Assembly: GCA_035480775.1 (NCBI GenBank)
Contig: DATIHK010000063.1
Span: 1 to 14,970 of the forward strand
Length of the DNA: 14,970 nucleotides
From: DATIHK01 sp035480775
GTDB lineage: Bacteria; Patescibacteriota; WWE3; UBA101185; UBA10185
Direction of reading: 5' to 3'
The notes under the pieces are model-generated. The model made no database searches. It was not told where the DNA came from and saw only the letters and a list, made by a program, of their open reading frames with translations. Positions 5,973 to 13,283 of the stretch are shown here, one piece after another. Numbering within the stretch: the stretch's first letter is position 1; each line of letters begins with the position of its first letter. A program made the position numbers and the translations under genes.

Positions 5973-6908
5973 ATGCAAGTTAGTCCAAATGAACTAAAAG
6001 TTAAAACTCTCTCTGAAAAAGATAATACAGGAGTTTTTTCTTTTGAACCGTTACCAATGGGTTTCGGTAATACTTTAGGCAACACTTTAAGAAGAGTCTT
6101 ATTAACTTCCTTAAAAGGAGCTGCTGTAACTCAAGTCAAAATTGCTGGAGTTGACCATCAGTTCTCTACACTTCAAGGTGTAAAAGAAGATATTGTCGAG
6201 CTAACACTTAATCTTAAAAAAATAAGAGTTAAATCACATTCCGAAGATCCTGTAGTTTTAATGCTGAACAAAAAGGGACCAGGAGAAATAACAGCTGGAG
6301 ATATCGAAACTTCCGCAGAAGTCGAAATTTTAAACAAAGACTTGCATATAGCTACCTTTAGCGACAAATCCGCTACCTTAAAAGCCGAATTAGTAGTCGA
6401 AACAGGTATAGGTTACTCACCAATGGAAGAAAGACAATCTTCAAAAATTGGCGTAATTATCTTAGATGCAATATATTCACCAGTTTTAAGAGCTTTCTAC
6501 ACAGTAGAATCAACTCGTTTCGGTAAACTTACCAATCTCGACAAATTAACTTTAACTGTCGAAACCGACGGAAGTATTGCTCCAAGTGCAGCCGTTATGG
6601 AAACTGCTAACTTACTTAGTGATTTCTTTAGAAAAGTTGCTGAATGGACAGTAGCCGAAACCGAAGTACTTCCAGAAGCTGCCGCTACAACCAGTACAGG
6701 TGCAGCAATGCCAAGTGACAATATCATGATTGAAGAACTTCCTCTTCCAACTAGAACTGTCAACGCATTAAAGAAACAAGGAATTGATACCTTAGGTCAA
6801 TTGGCTAAGAAATCCAACGAAGAATTAGCAGATATCAAAAACTTAGGTGAAAAGTCAGTTAACGAAATTAAAAAATTACTTAAGAAAGAGGGCTATCGAG
6901 CCGAATGA
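5973..6908 (+). CDS. rpoA: DNA-directed RNA polymerase subunit alpha
   Basis: Alpha dimerises to scaffold RNA polymerase assembly, and its C-terminal domain contacts UP elements and activators. I place the start at 5973, because an AAGGAG Shine-Dalgarno sequence lies eight bases upstream and the earlier in-frame ATG at 5940 falls inside rpsD. The product is 311 residues. The N-terminal domain has LPMGFGNTLGNTLRRVLL near 27-44 and GVKEDIVELTLNLK, matching the dimerisation region. A linker rich in Ala, Thr and Ser precedes the C-terminal domain at about 247-311, whose helix-hairpin region reads KKQGIDTLGQLAKKSNEELADIKNLGEKS. It ends with TGA, followed six bases later by rplQ. Confidence 0.97.
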   Translation: MQVSPNELKVKTLSEKDNTGVFSFEPLPMGFGNTLGNTLRRVLLTSLKGAAVTQVKIAGVDHQFSTLQGVKEDIVELTLNLKKIRVKSHSEDPVVLMLNKKGPGEITAGDIETSAEVEILNKDLHIATFSDKSATLKAELVVETGIGYSPMEERQSSKIGVIILDAIYSPVLRAFYTVESTRFGKLTNLDKLTLTVETDGSIAPSAAVMETANLLSDFFRKVAEWTVAETEVLPEAAATTSTGAAMPSDNIMIEELPLPTRTVNALKKQGIDTLGQLAKKSNEELADIKNLGEKSVNEIKKLLKKEGYRAE

Positions 6909-6914
6909 TAACGA

Positions 6915-7364
6915 ATGAGACATCGCTACGCTGGAAAATATTTAAATAGAACTACAGCACACAGAATGGCGATGATGAAAAATCTGGCCAGTTCATTAAT
7001 TGACAATGGAGTAATTGAAACAACAGAAGCTAAAGCTAAATTTGTTAAACCTTACATTGAAAAATTAATAACCAAAGCTAAAAACTCAACCGGATTTACC
7101 ACAGTAAAATATCTAAAAACCAAATTAGCAACCGAAGATTCAGTAAGAAATCTTCTAGAAAAAGTAGCTCCTATGTATAAAGAACGTCATGGTGGCTATA
7201 CAAAAATTACCAAGCTGCGAAATCGCGTTGGTGATAATGCTTTTATGGCTAAAATTGAATTCATAAAAGAAGCTTTACCAGAAAAAAAGGCTAAAGCTGT
7301 AAAAGTTAGCAAGTCTAAAAAAGAAGCAGTAAAAATAGTGAACGAGGTAAAAGACGATGAATAA
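6915..7364 (+). CDS. rplQ: 50S ribosomal protein L17
   Basis: L17 binds 23S rRNA near the exit tunnel rim. The 149-residue protein opens with MRHRYAGKYLNRTTAHRMAMMKNLASSLI, the diagnostic L17 start (usually MRH-GRKLNRTS-HR-A), and has KERHGGYTKITKLRNRVGDNAFMAKIEFI near the end of the core. About 25 Lys/Ala/Glu-rich residues follow as a basic tail, longer than the E. coli protein. It starts six bases after rpoA, and its last eight bases overlap the rplM start, consistent with translational coupling. Confidence 0.96.
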   Translation: MRHRYAGKYLNRTTAHRMAMMKNLASSLIDNGVIETTEAKAKFVKPYIEKLITKAKNSTGFTTVKYLKTKLATEDSVRNLLEKVAPMYKERHGGYTKITKLRNRVGDNAFMAKIEFIKEALPEKKAKAVKVSKSKKEAVKIVNEVKDDE

Positions 7365-7797
7365 GACTTTTGCATTAAAAAAAGAAAATATCAAACAAGA
7401 CTGGACATTTATAGATGCTAACGACAAAATACTTGGCGTTGTTGCCGCCGAAGCCGTTAAAAAATTAATGGGCAAACACAAAGCAACTTTTACCAATACT
7501 ATGAATATGGGAGATAAAGTAGTCATCGTAAACGCTGAAAAAGTTGCCATCACCGGTAACAAATTACTCGATAAAAAATATAATTGGCACACCGGATTTC
7601 CAAAAGGTTTACGCGAAGAATCAATGGGACACTTAATGAATCGCAAACCAACAGAAGTTTTGAAAAGAGCTATAAGCGGAATGCTTCCAAAAAATAAATT
7701 AAGAAAAGTTAGAATGGCAAATTTATATATTTATGCTGGACCAGAACACAAACACTCTGCACAGCAAAATGCTCCTAAGAAAGTGCTTAGCGCTTAA
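7357..7797 (+). CDS. rplM: 50S ribosomal protein L13
   Basis: L13 is an early 50S assembly protein bound to 23S rRNA. The 146-residue product shows the family features WTFIDANDKILGVVAAEAVKKLMGKHK, MGDKVVIVNAEKVAITGNKLLDKKYNWHTGFPKGL, the AISGMLPKNKLRK motif at about residues 108-120 and LYIYAGPEHKHSAQQ at the end. The start ATG at 7357 overlaps the end of rplQ by eight bases; a GAGG about nine bases upstream can act as Shine-Dalgarno. In many bacteria rplM-rpsI is a separate operon; here it is joined to the alpha operon. Confidence 0.97.
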   Translation: MNKTFALKKENIKQDWTFIDANDKILGVVAAEAVKKLMGKHKATFTNTMNMGDKVVIVNAEKVAITGNKLLDKKYNWHTGFPKGLREESMGHLMNRKPTEVLKRAISGMLPKNKLRKVRMANLYIYAGPEHKHSAQQNAPKKVLSA

Positions 7798-7802
7798 AGT
7801 TT

Positions 7803-8231
7803 ATGGAAAAAGAAGTAGCTCAAAAACAAGTCAAAAAAGGATTTTTAAACGGAACCGGTCGTAGAAAAAATGCAGTTGCCAGAGTATTTTTATATCAAGA
7901 AAAGGGCGATTTTTTTATTAACGACGTCAATATCGACGAATACTACACCACAGAAAAAGACAAAATTAAGTGGATGCGCCCATTCCATTTAATCGGAGTG
8001 TCACATCCAACATCACAATTTAGCGGAACAATTAAAGTTAGAGGATCAGGAAAATCTTCGCAATTAGGTGCTATCGTTCACGGAATTTCTAAAGCACTTG
8101 CAGCAGTTAACGAAGAATATTCAAAGCTTCTACACAAACAAGGTTTAATAACCAGAGATCCAAGAATGGTAGAACGCAAAAAGTATTTCTTACGCAAAGC
8201 AAGAAAAGCTCCTCAATATTCAAAGCGTTAA
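7803..8231 (+). CDS. rpsI: 30S ribosomal protein S9
   Basis: S9 lies in the 30S head, and its C-terminal tail reaches the anticodon of P-site tRNA. The 142-residue protein has the conserved GTGRRKNAVARVFL near residue 17, FHLIGVSHPTSQFSGTIKVRGSGKSSQLGAIVHGISKAL in the middle and the basic tail RDPRMVERKKYFLRKARKAPQYSKR with the typical final arginine. It follows rplM by five bases and is the last gene of the operon. No terminator hairpin is visible after it: its stop codon lies inside the convergent HTH gene, with which it shares 12 bases. Confidence 0.97.
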   Translation: MEKEVAQKQVKKGFLNGTGRRKNAVARVFLYQEKGDFFINDVNIDEYYTTEKDKIKWMRPFHLIGVSHPTSQFSGTIKVRGSGKSSQLGAIVHGISKALAAVNEEYSKLLHKQGLITRDPRMVERKKYFLRKARKAPQYSKR

Positions 8232-8495
8232 TATTTCTTTAACTTCATTTAAATATTCTTGAATAAGTCTAAGTTTGTTGTTCATATCCAACTTTTTGTC
8301 GTCATTTATATTCACAAGAGAAATATTATATGTTCTCGAAATGGCATCTAGCACTTTTAAAGATGGAACAGTTCTTCCGGTTTCATAGGCAGATACTGCT
8401 TTACCTGTAACTCCAATCTTTTTACCAAATCTATCTTGAGATAAATTTACTTTAGATCTTATATTTTTTATTTGATTAGCAAGGTTTATAGGCAT
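8220..8495 (-). CDS. Small XRE/Cro-type HTH DNA-binding regulator
   Basis: A 91-residue protein with one Cro/C1-type helix-turn-helix at about residues 6-60: LANQIKNIRSKVNLSQDRFGKKIGVTGKAVSAYETGRTVPSLKVLDAISRTYN. The LSQ-FGKKIGVTGKAVSAYE-GR pattern is a clear recognition-helix signature. The last 30 residues (after about 60) form a predicted helix, NNKLRLIQEYLNEVKEI, that may mediate dimerisation. The gene is convergent with rpsI, sharing 12 bases, and divergent from radC. An inverted repeat sits directly upstream of its start codon, and a second over the radC promoter, so it may control itself and radC. It stops with TGA. The target is inference; it could also be an antitoxin-like or phage-derived regulator. 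Confidence 0.85.
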   Translation of the reverse strand: MPINLANQIKNIRSKVNLSQDRFGKKIGVTGKAVSAYETGRTVPSLKVLDAISRTYNISLVNINDDKKLDMNNKLRLIQEYLNEVKEILTL

Positions 8496-8510
8496 TATCT
8501 ATTTTAGATA
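8496..8510. promoter_or_regulatory. Inverted repeat at the HTH gene start (candidate autoregulatory site)
   Basis: TATCTA (8496-8501) and TAGATA (8505-8510) form a perfect 6-bp dyad with a three-base centre, touching the HTH start codon at 8495. A protein bound here would block initiation of the HTH gene. Confidence 0.45.
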
Positions 8511-8518
8511 GAGCAAGC

Positions 8519-8551
8519 TACATTGATCTTAATATTCCACCAATGTAAATT
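8519..8551 (+). promoter_or_regulatory. radC promoter with overlapping 7-bp inverted repeat operator
   Basis: -35 TTGATC (8523-8528) and -10 TAAATT (8546-8551) are separated by 17 bases; the predicted start falls at or next to the radC ATG, so the mRNA may be leaderless. Perfect arms TACATTG (8519-8525) and CAATGTA (8541-8547), 22 bp centre to centre (two helical turns), overlap both promoter boxes. This spacing suits a dimeric HTH repressor. Confidence 0.6.
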
Positions 8552-8557
8552 GCATCC

Positions 8558-9262
8558 ATGCCTGAGAACTTTAAAATAAAAGACTTAAATTTTTATGAAA
8601 AACCCCGCGAAAGGTTAATTACTAAAGGCCCAGATTCTTTAACTGATGCAGAATTACTTGCCATAATTCTTGGCTCTGGAGGCAAAAATACGTCCGTTTT
8701 AAATTTAGCTCAACAAATTTTAACTAAATTTGGAAATTTAACTAATCTATTAAATACTGAATTTGAGCAATTAAAAAATATCAAACACGTCGGTACTGCT
8801 AAAGCTTGTTCTATAAAAGCAGCTTGTGAAATAGGAATAAGAATTGCCACACAACCATTGGCTAAAAAAAGCAAAATCTCCAAACCAATCGACGTCTACA
8901 AAGTTTTAAAAAAAGATCTTTTTGAAAAGAGTAAAGAACATTTGTATCTGCTTTCTTTAGATTCTAGAAATAATTTAATTGCAGCTGATCTTTTATCTAT
9001 TGGAACTATAAACGAAACACTTGTTCACCCAAGAGAAATTTACAGACAAGCACTAGCTCGCAATGCAGTTTCAATTATTATTGCGCACAATCATCCATCT
9101 GGTAATGCAAATCCCAGCGCTGAAGACTTATTGGTAACAGAAAGAATCGCAAAAACCGGAATAGAACTGGGCCTTCCATTAATTGACCACATAATAATTT
9201 CTGGAGATTCCTACATAAGTTTAAAAGCACTTAAACTTTTCTCTTCGAAAGGAGGTGATTAA
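8558..9262 (+). CDS. radC: RadC-family JAB/MPN domain protein
   Basis: A 234-residue protein of the RadC (UPF0758) family, whose real role in bacteria is unsettled; the old DNA repair assignment has been doubted. The N-terminal UPF0758 region starts with EKPRERLITKGPDSLTDAELLAIILGSG and has a helix-hairpin-helix-like part to about residue 90. The C-terminal JAB domain shows the complete metalloprotease-like motif H177-x-H179-x7-S187-x2-D190 in AHNHPSGNANPSAED, so the metal site appears intact; E127 is a candidate for the upstream acidic residue. The start ATG at 8558 sits six bases after a -10 box and has no Shine-Dalgarno sequence. Its last codons hold the ribosome binding site of the next gene, linking the two. 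Confidence 0.93.
   Translation: MPENFKIKDLNFYEKPRERLITKGPDSLTDAELLAIILGSGGKNTSVLNLAQQILTKFGNLTNLLNTEFEQLKNIKHVGTAKACSIKAACEIGIRIATQPLAKKSKISKPIDVYKVLKKDLFEKSKEHLYLLSLDSRNNLIAADLLSIGTINETLVHPREIYRQALARNAVSIIIAHNHPSGNANPSAEDLLVTERIAKTGIELGLPLIDHIIISGDSYISLKALKLFSSKGGD
9248..9259 (+). promoter_or_regulatory. Near-perfect Shine-Dalgarno sequence inside the radC 3' end
   Basis: AAAGGAGGTGAT is complementary over 12 bases to the standard bacterial 16S 3' end and lies seven bases (counted from GGAGG) before the ATG at 9263. It is by far the strongest ribosome binding site in the window and marks the downstream gene for high translation. Confidence 0.85.
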
Positions 9263-9844
9263 ATGAATAAGAAACTGATTTTTGGCACAACTATTGCTCT
9301 TCTACTTGTTACAGTTGGAGCTGGGGTAGCTTATGCAGCTTTTAAAGACGAAATTAAATTTGCAAGCTCAACGATTTCAGTTGGAAGTGCCGACATCAAA
9401 TTACTTTTAGACTTGACAGGTGGAACCGGAGTTGCAAACCTGGCAGATCAAAAAGATGCACCAAGTTTTACGGGAATTACTCCAACTTGGACACAAGACT
9501 ATCTAGTAAAAATCTATAACAACTCGACTTCTAAACTTCAAATATCTTCGACAGCAGATTATGCGACCGCCAACGATCCTGACTCACTAAGATCGTATAT
9601 TAATGTGGAAATATTTCCTTGGAATGATGCCAACAACAATGGAATATTAGACGACAGTGAACTTGGGACTTCATTAGGCAAGAAGACCGTCATTAAGTGG
9701 AAATCTGAAGGATTTGACCTAGGCACTCTTGATACCGGAAATGTTCAAGGATATGTCTTAAGATTTTCTGCAGAAACGCTTCCAGATACTAAACAAGGCA
9801 AAACAGGTTCATTTGACTTTATGTTTGATGCAACGGGATTGTAA
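9263..9844 (+). CDS. TasA/camelysin-like secreted protein with SipW-cognate-type signal peptide
   Basis: A 193-residue exported protein. The N-terminus MNKKLIFGTTIALLLVTVGAGVAYAAF is a signal peptide, followed by KDEIKFASSTISVGSADIKL, the same layout as Bacillus TasA and CalY (signal, AAF-D, F-SGT-D-L), which are processed by SipW and form extracellular fibres. The body has a beta-sandwich-like alternation with DYLVKIYNNSTSKLQISS, like the TasA segment on asymmetric N-glycine-poor strands. Residues 122-133, DANNNGILDDSE, match a 12-residue EF-hand calcium loop with ligands at positions 1, 3, 5, 9 and 12. The gene begins one base after the radC stop, has an exceptional Shine-Dalgarno sequence and is followed by a strong terminator. 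No SipW-type peptidase lies in the window. The fibre-forming role is inference from family resemblance. Confidence 0.78.
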   Translation: MNKKLIFGTTIALLLVTVGAGVAYAAFKDEIKFASSTISVGSADIKLLLDLTGGTGVANLADQKDAPSFTGITPTWTQDYLVKIYNNSTSKLQISSTADYATANDPDSLRSYINVEIFPWNDANNNGILDDSELGTSLGKKTVIKWKSEGFDLGTLDTGNVQGYVLRFSAETLPDTKQGKTGSFDFMFDATGL

Positions 9845-9865
9845 AATTTAAAAGATAGAAGCGGG

Positions 9866-9906
9866 TTTTCCCCACTATAGGTGGGGGAAATTCGTTTCTT
9901 TTATTT
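9866..9906 (+). terminator. Intrinsic terminator after the TasA-like gene
   Basis: Stem TTT-CCCCAC / GTGGGG-AAA with loop TATAG (9876-9880), followed by a T-rich tract TTCGTTTCTTTTATTTT. It acts on the plus strand; the minus-strand reading lacks a U tract. Its tail overlaps the 3' end of the convergent TPR gene by a few bases. Confidence 0.85.
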
Positions 9907-10650
9907 TAGGGAATCTAAAAGTTTTTGAGCGTCGTGTTTGCGTGCGTGCAAAGTATTCTTATGATCTTCAATTGCTAAAACTGAAACTGCATATTGTCTA
10001 GCTAAAAACTTTTTGTTTTGAGCGGCACAAATTCTGCCCATTGTTAAATGCAAACCAGAAAGCCAAACATTTAATTTCATTTCAGCTTGATCGTCAGCAC
10101 GAACTTCCTCATCGTAGCCTTCAAATAGCCAAGTTTCGCCTTGTTGAGCGGTTTTGAATGCTTTGTCGTATTGTCCAAGCTCTAAGAGTATTTGAGCTTC
10201 GGTGTTGCACGGCCAAGATTTATGAGCTTTTGACCCAGGTAAATCTCGAACGGCTTCTTCGACATTTTTTAAAGCTGTTTCTAAGACGACTTGTTTTTCG
10301 TGGTTGGCCAATTCTTTTGAATAATCTAAAAGACTACTGGCGAGATGTACTTTTTGAATGACTAAAGCTCCTTGACTAATATCGGCATTTTGTTCTCCAA
10401 CTGTTATGGCTTCGTCTACAACATTCATAGCCATTTTTCTATATTCTTTTCTTTTATGTAGATCTGTTTCTTCTTCGGCTAATCTAGAATAAGTAATTCT
10501 AATATGACCCAAAATATCCAGCTGGCCACGAACATTTCCGTCTGAAATATCTAGTTGCTCAACGCTTTTAAATAACTCCAAAGCTTCTTGTAAATTACCA
10601 CTTTCACGCTTTTCGATAGCTTGATTTTTCAGAGTTTCTCTATTTTCCAT
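9901..10650 (-). CDS. Tetratricopeptide repeat (TPR) protein
   Basis: A 249-residue, all-helical, probably cytoplasmic protein (no signal peptide or membrane segment). TPR-like helical pairs are clearest at residues about 5-38 (LKNQAIEKRESGNLQEALELFKSVEQL), about 143-180 (WPCNTEAQILLELGQYDKAFKTAQQG) and about 200-245 (LSGLHLTMGRICAAQNKKFLARQYAVSVLAIEDH). The region between, 45-140, is also helical and may hold degenerate repeats. TPRs are protein interaction scaffolds; the partner is unknown. The gene is divergent from the membrane-anchored Clp ATPase with only 34 bases between start codons, so a link with that chaperone is possible but unproven. The -10 TATAAT lies seven bases before its ATG and no Shine-Dalgarno is seen, suggesting a leaderless mRNA. 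Confidence 0.8.
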   Translation of the reverse strand: MENRETLKNQAIEKRESGNLQEALELFKSVEQLDISDGNVRGQLDILGHIRITYSRLAEEETDLHKRKEYRKMAMNVVDEAITVGEQNADISQGALVIQKVHLASSLLDYSKELANHEKQVVLETALKNVEEAVRDLPGSKAHKSWPCNTEAQILLELGQYDKAFKTAQQGETWLFEGYDEEVRADDQAEMKLNVWLSGLHLTMGRICAAQNKKFLARQYAVSVLAIEDHKNTLHARKHDAQKLLDSLK

Positions 10651-10653
10651 AGC

Positions 10654-10663
10654 TATAATTATA
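10654..10663. promoter_or_regulatory. Symmetric overlapping -10 elements between TPR and Clp genes
   Basis: The 10-bp palindrome TATAATTATA reads as a consensus -10 hexamer on both strands: plus 10654-10659, minus 10658-10663. The minus copy sits seven bases before the TPR start codon; the plus copy predicts a start about 19 bases before the Clp gene. No good -35 is seen on either side. Confidence 0.5.
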
Positions 10664-10684
10664 CTATTTTGTTAACATAAATGC

Positions 10685-13228
10685 ATGAATGCGCTGCCCG
10701 CAAAGTTGCTTCTGTTTTGCCGTTGGTGGCTTATAGACGCTCCAAAAAGGTTATTTAGAATAGCTCAAACAGTTATAGCCTTAGTAAATAACGAATTTTC
10801 TTTTACTCTCAACTTAAAACTCATGTTTACACCACTATTTGGTGATTATTCATTTATCGGAAGATCTATAGGATTTTTATTTAGAATAATTCAGGTAGTT
10901 GTAGGCTTAGCAGCTTTAACTGTTTTTACCGTTATTTCATTTTTGATTCCGGTTGCTTGGTGGGTACTCCCGATAGTCTTAATATTATATTTAAAAATCT
11001 ACACGCTAATAGTTTTGATTGTCGTTGCAGCTGGCTGGTTTTATACACAACGAAATACTCCACACAAACGAGTCACGGCTATTAAAGACAATAATTATAT
11101 TGATACACTAACACCAGAAGCAAAAAAGCTTTTAAACAACCCAAAAAGTTTTTTGCAATTTCAACACGTTTTGTTTGTACTCAAAAAAGCAGAGCTTCTG
11201 GATAAAGCATTTATGGAAGAATTGCAAACTGCAAATGTAGCGCCGACTCCTCTGATTCTAAAAACAGCTTATGATTATGCCATCTCCCAGCAAACGCGCT
11301 ATATCGAAGTCGAACAAATATTTTTGGCTATGGTAAGAAATTTTAGTGGATCAGAATCCTTACTCGCAAAATACGGTTCTTCAGCCAAATTACTCGAGCA
11401 AAGCGTCAAATGGATTGTGGAAAAACGCGAAGAGTTAGCCAAAGTTTATTTCTGGCAAGAAGATTATCCTAAACCAATTATGGGCGGAATCGGACGCGGA
11501 ATGACTGGACGAATAACTCCTGCACTCAACGCCGTTTCAGAAGATTTTACAAAAGAAGTTCGCAAAGGAATTATCAATAAGATTATCGGGCGCAAAGAAG
11601 AAATCAAAAAAATTGCCGAGATTTTGAGTGGCTCTAAAGTTAATGTTCTAATTATCGGAGAACCAGGAAGTGGGAAAACTTCAATTGTAAAAGGAATTGC
11701 CTACGACATAATGCAAGGCACCGAATTTAAATCTCTACAATTTAAACGCATCGTCAGCTTGCGTGTTGGAGACTTATTAGCCGGAACAAAAACATCTGGG
11801 GATATCGCTGAAAAACTTAGTCGCGTTATGAACGAGGTTGAAACCTCAGGAGATATAATTTTATTTATTGACGAAATTCACAATCTAGTTGCCGGCGAAG
11901 AAGATAAAAATGTAGATGTTTCAAACATATTTTCGGTTTTAGAACCTCATCTATCTTCTGGAAGAGTTCAATTTTTGGGCGCCACTAATATTCAAAACTA
12001 TCGAAAATATATTGAGCCAAATGGATCGTTTTCGAGACTTTTTCAACTTGTAGAAATTCCACAGGCATCTAAAACAGACACGGTAGAAATCTTAAAAAAC
12101 ACAGCTCTAAATATGGAAAAGCAATATGGAATAACTATTTCGTTTCCGGCACTGCAAAAAGTTGTAGATTTATCAGACAAGCTAATCCACGAACGAGTCT
12201 TACCAGATAAGGCTATAGATATACTAAATAGAGCAGCTACTGCCGTTTCGAGCTCAACTAAATTTTTAACAGCCGAAGACATTGCCAAAGAAATTTCTAC
12301 AACTACACATATTCCTGTAGCGGCAATTTCTCAAGATGAATCACAAAAACTTCTCACAATAGAAACCGAAATGAAAAAACACGTTATCGGCCAAGATGAA
12401 GCAATAAACCAAATTGGATCTGCATTAAAACGCGCCCGAGTTGGAATCAGAAATCAAAACAAACCTATCGCCAGCTTTTTGTTTGTAGGTACAACGGGAG
12501 TCGGAAAAACTGAAACAGCCAAAACTCTCGCCGAAACTTACTTTGGCGATCCAAAAACTATGATAAGACTTGATATGAGCGAATATCAGCAAATTGATAG
12601 TTTAAATAGACTTTTGGGCAGCAATGACGGAAGTTCAAAAGGAATCTTAACCGAAGCAGTGCGCACAAGACCTTATACATTAATTTTGCTAGATGAAATT
12701 GAAAAAGCCCATCCCAATATTTTGTTGACATTTTTGCAAATTCTAGATGACGGACGCCTAACCGACCCGACAGGTTTGGTAATTGATTTTACAAATTCCA
12801 TAATTATAGCCACCAGTAATGTCGGAACTCGCGAAATTCAAGGTATTTCAGAAAACAATAACTTTGAAGAAATTAAAACTTCAGCAATGAAAGAAGTGCG
12901 AAATCATTTTGCTCCCGAATTTTTGAACCGTTTTAACGGCATAATAGTTTTCAGACCTTTAACTTTAGAATCGGTCAAAAAGATTTGCGACATCATGCTA
13001 AATAGTGTTCGCCAACTTGCCGATGCCAAAGGAGTTAAATTAACTTTTAAACCTGAACTTATCGACGAATTACTTAAGCGAGGATACAGTCCAGAATGGG
13101 GAGCGCGTCCGCTGGCTCGCGCTATCGAAGATACGGTCGAATCATATTTAGCTGTTAAATTTTTATCAAACGAAATTAAAGCTGGTGAGACTTTAGAGTT
13201 AGGAAACGAAGTATTTAAAACAAACTAA
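10685..13228 (+). CDS. Membrane-anchored ClpA/ClpC-like double AAA+ ATPase
   Basis: An 847-residue Hsp100-family unfoldase. Residues 1-60 are amphipathic and basic-aromatic, followed by hydrophobic segments at about 64-93 and 94-119, so the protein is anchored in the membrane with the ATPase part most likely cytoplasmic. A Clp N-domain-like helical region covers about 142-250. AAA-1 has Walker A GEPGSGKT (325-332), Walker B ILFIDE (392-397) and arginine finger candidate R451. No long M-domain coiled coil follows, as in ClpA. AAA-2 has GTTGVGKT (602-609), LLDE (668-671), arginine R749 in FLNRF and sensor 2 GAR (806-808). Between SNVG (711-714) and the small subdomain, where ClpP partners carry an IGF/IGL-type tripeptide, the sequence reads REIQGISENNNFEE without a clear one, so ClpP docking is uncertain. 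No clpP gene is nearby. Confidence 0.9.
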   Translation: MNALPAKLLLFCRWWLIDAPKRLFRIAQTVIALVNNEFSFTLNLKLMFTPLFGDYSFIGRSIGFLFRIIQVVVGLAALTVFTVISFLIPVAWWVLPIVLILYLKIYTLIVLIVVAAGWFYTQRNTPHKRVTAIKDNNYIDTLTPEAKKLLNNPKSFLQFQHVLFVLKKAELLDKAFMEELQTANVAPTPLILKTAYDYAISQQTRYIEVEQIFLAMVRNFSGSESLLAKYGSSAKLLEQSVKWIVEKREELAKVYFWQEDYPKPIMGGIGRGMTGRITPALNAVSEDFTKEVRKGIINKIIGRKEEIKKIAEILSGSKVNVLIIGEPGSGKTSIVKGIAYDIMQGTEFKSLQFKRIVSLRVGDLLAGTKTSGDIAEKLSRVMNEVETSGDIILFIDEIHNLVAGEEDKNVDVSNIFSVLEPHLSSGRVQFLGATNIQNYRKYIEPNGSFSRLFQLVEIPQASKTDTVEILKNTALNMEKQYGITISFPALQKVVDLSDKLIHERVLPDKAIDILNRAATAVSSSTKFLTAEDIAKEISTTTHIPVAAISQDESQKLLTIETEMKKHVIGQDEAINQIGSALKRARVGIRNQNKPIASFLFVGTTGVGKTETAKTLAETYFGDPKTMIRLDMSEYQQIDSLNRLLGSNDGSSKGILTEAVRTRPYTLILLDEIEKAHPNILLTFLQILDDGRLTDPTGLVIDFTNSIIIATSNVGTREIQGISENNNFEEIKTSAMKEVRNHFAPEFLNRFNGIIVFRPLTLESVKKICDIMLNSVRQLADAKGVKLTFKPELIDELLKRGYSPEWGARPLARAIEDTVESYLAVKFLSNEIKAGETLELGNEVFKTN

Positions 13229-13271
13229 AAAGCTCTACGAACTGCGCAAAAATTCCGCGAGGCTCGTAGAG
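13217..13271 (-). terminator. Intrinsic terminator of the small membrane protein gene
   Basis: CTCTACGA (13233-13240) and TCGTAGAG (13264-13271) form a perfect 8-bp stem with an inner CGC/GCG pair. On the minus strand it is followed by CTTTTTAGTTTGTTTT, a proper U tract, 13 bases after the stop of the gene at 13284. On the plus strand it could also slow transcription after the Clp gene, but a U run is missing there. Confidence 0.8.
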
Positions 13272-13283
13272 TTGTAACCAACC

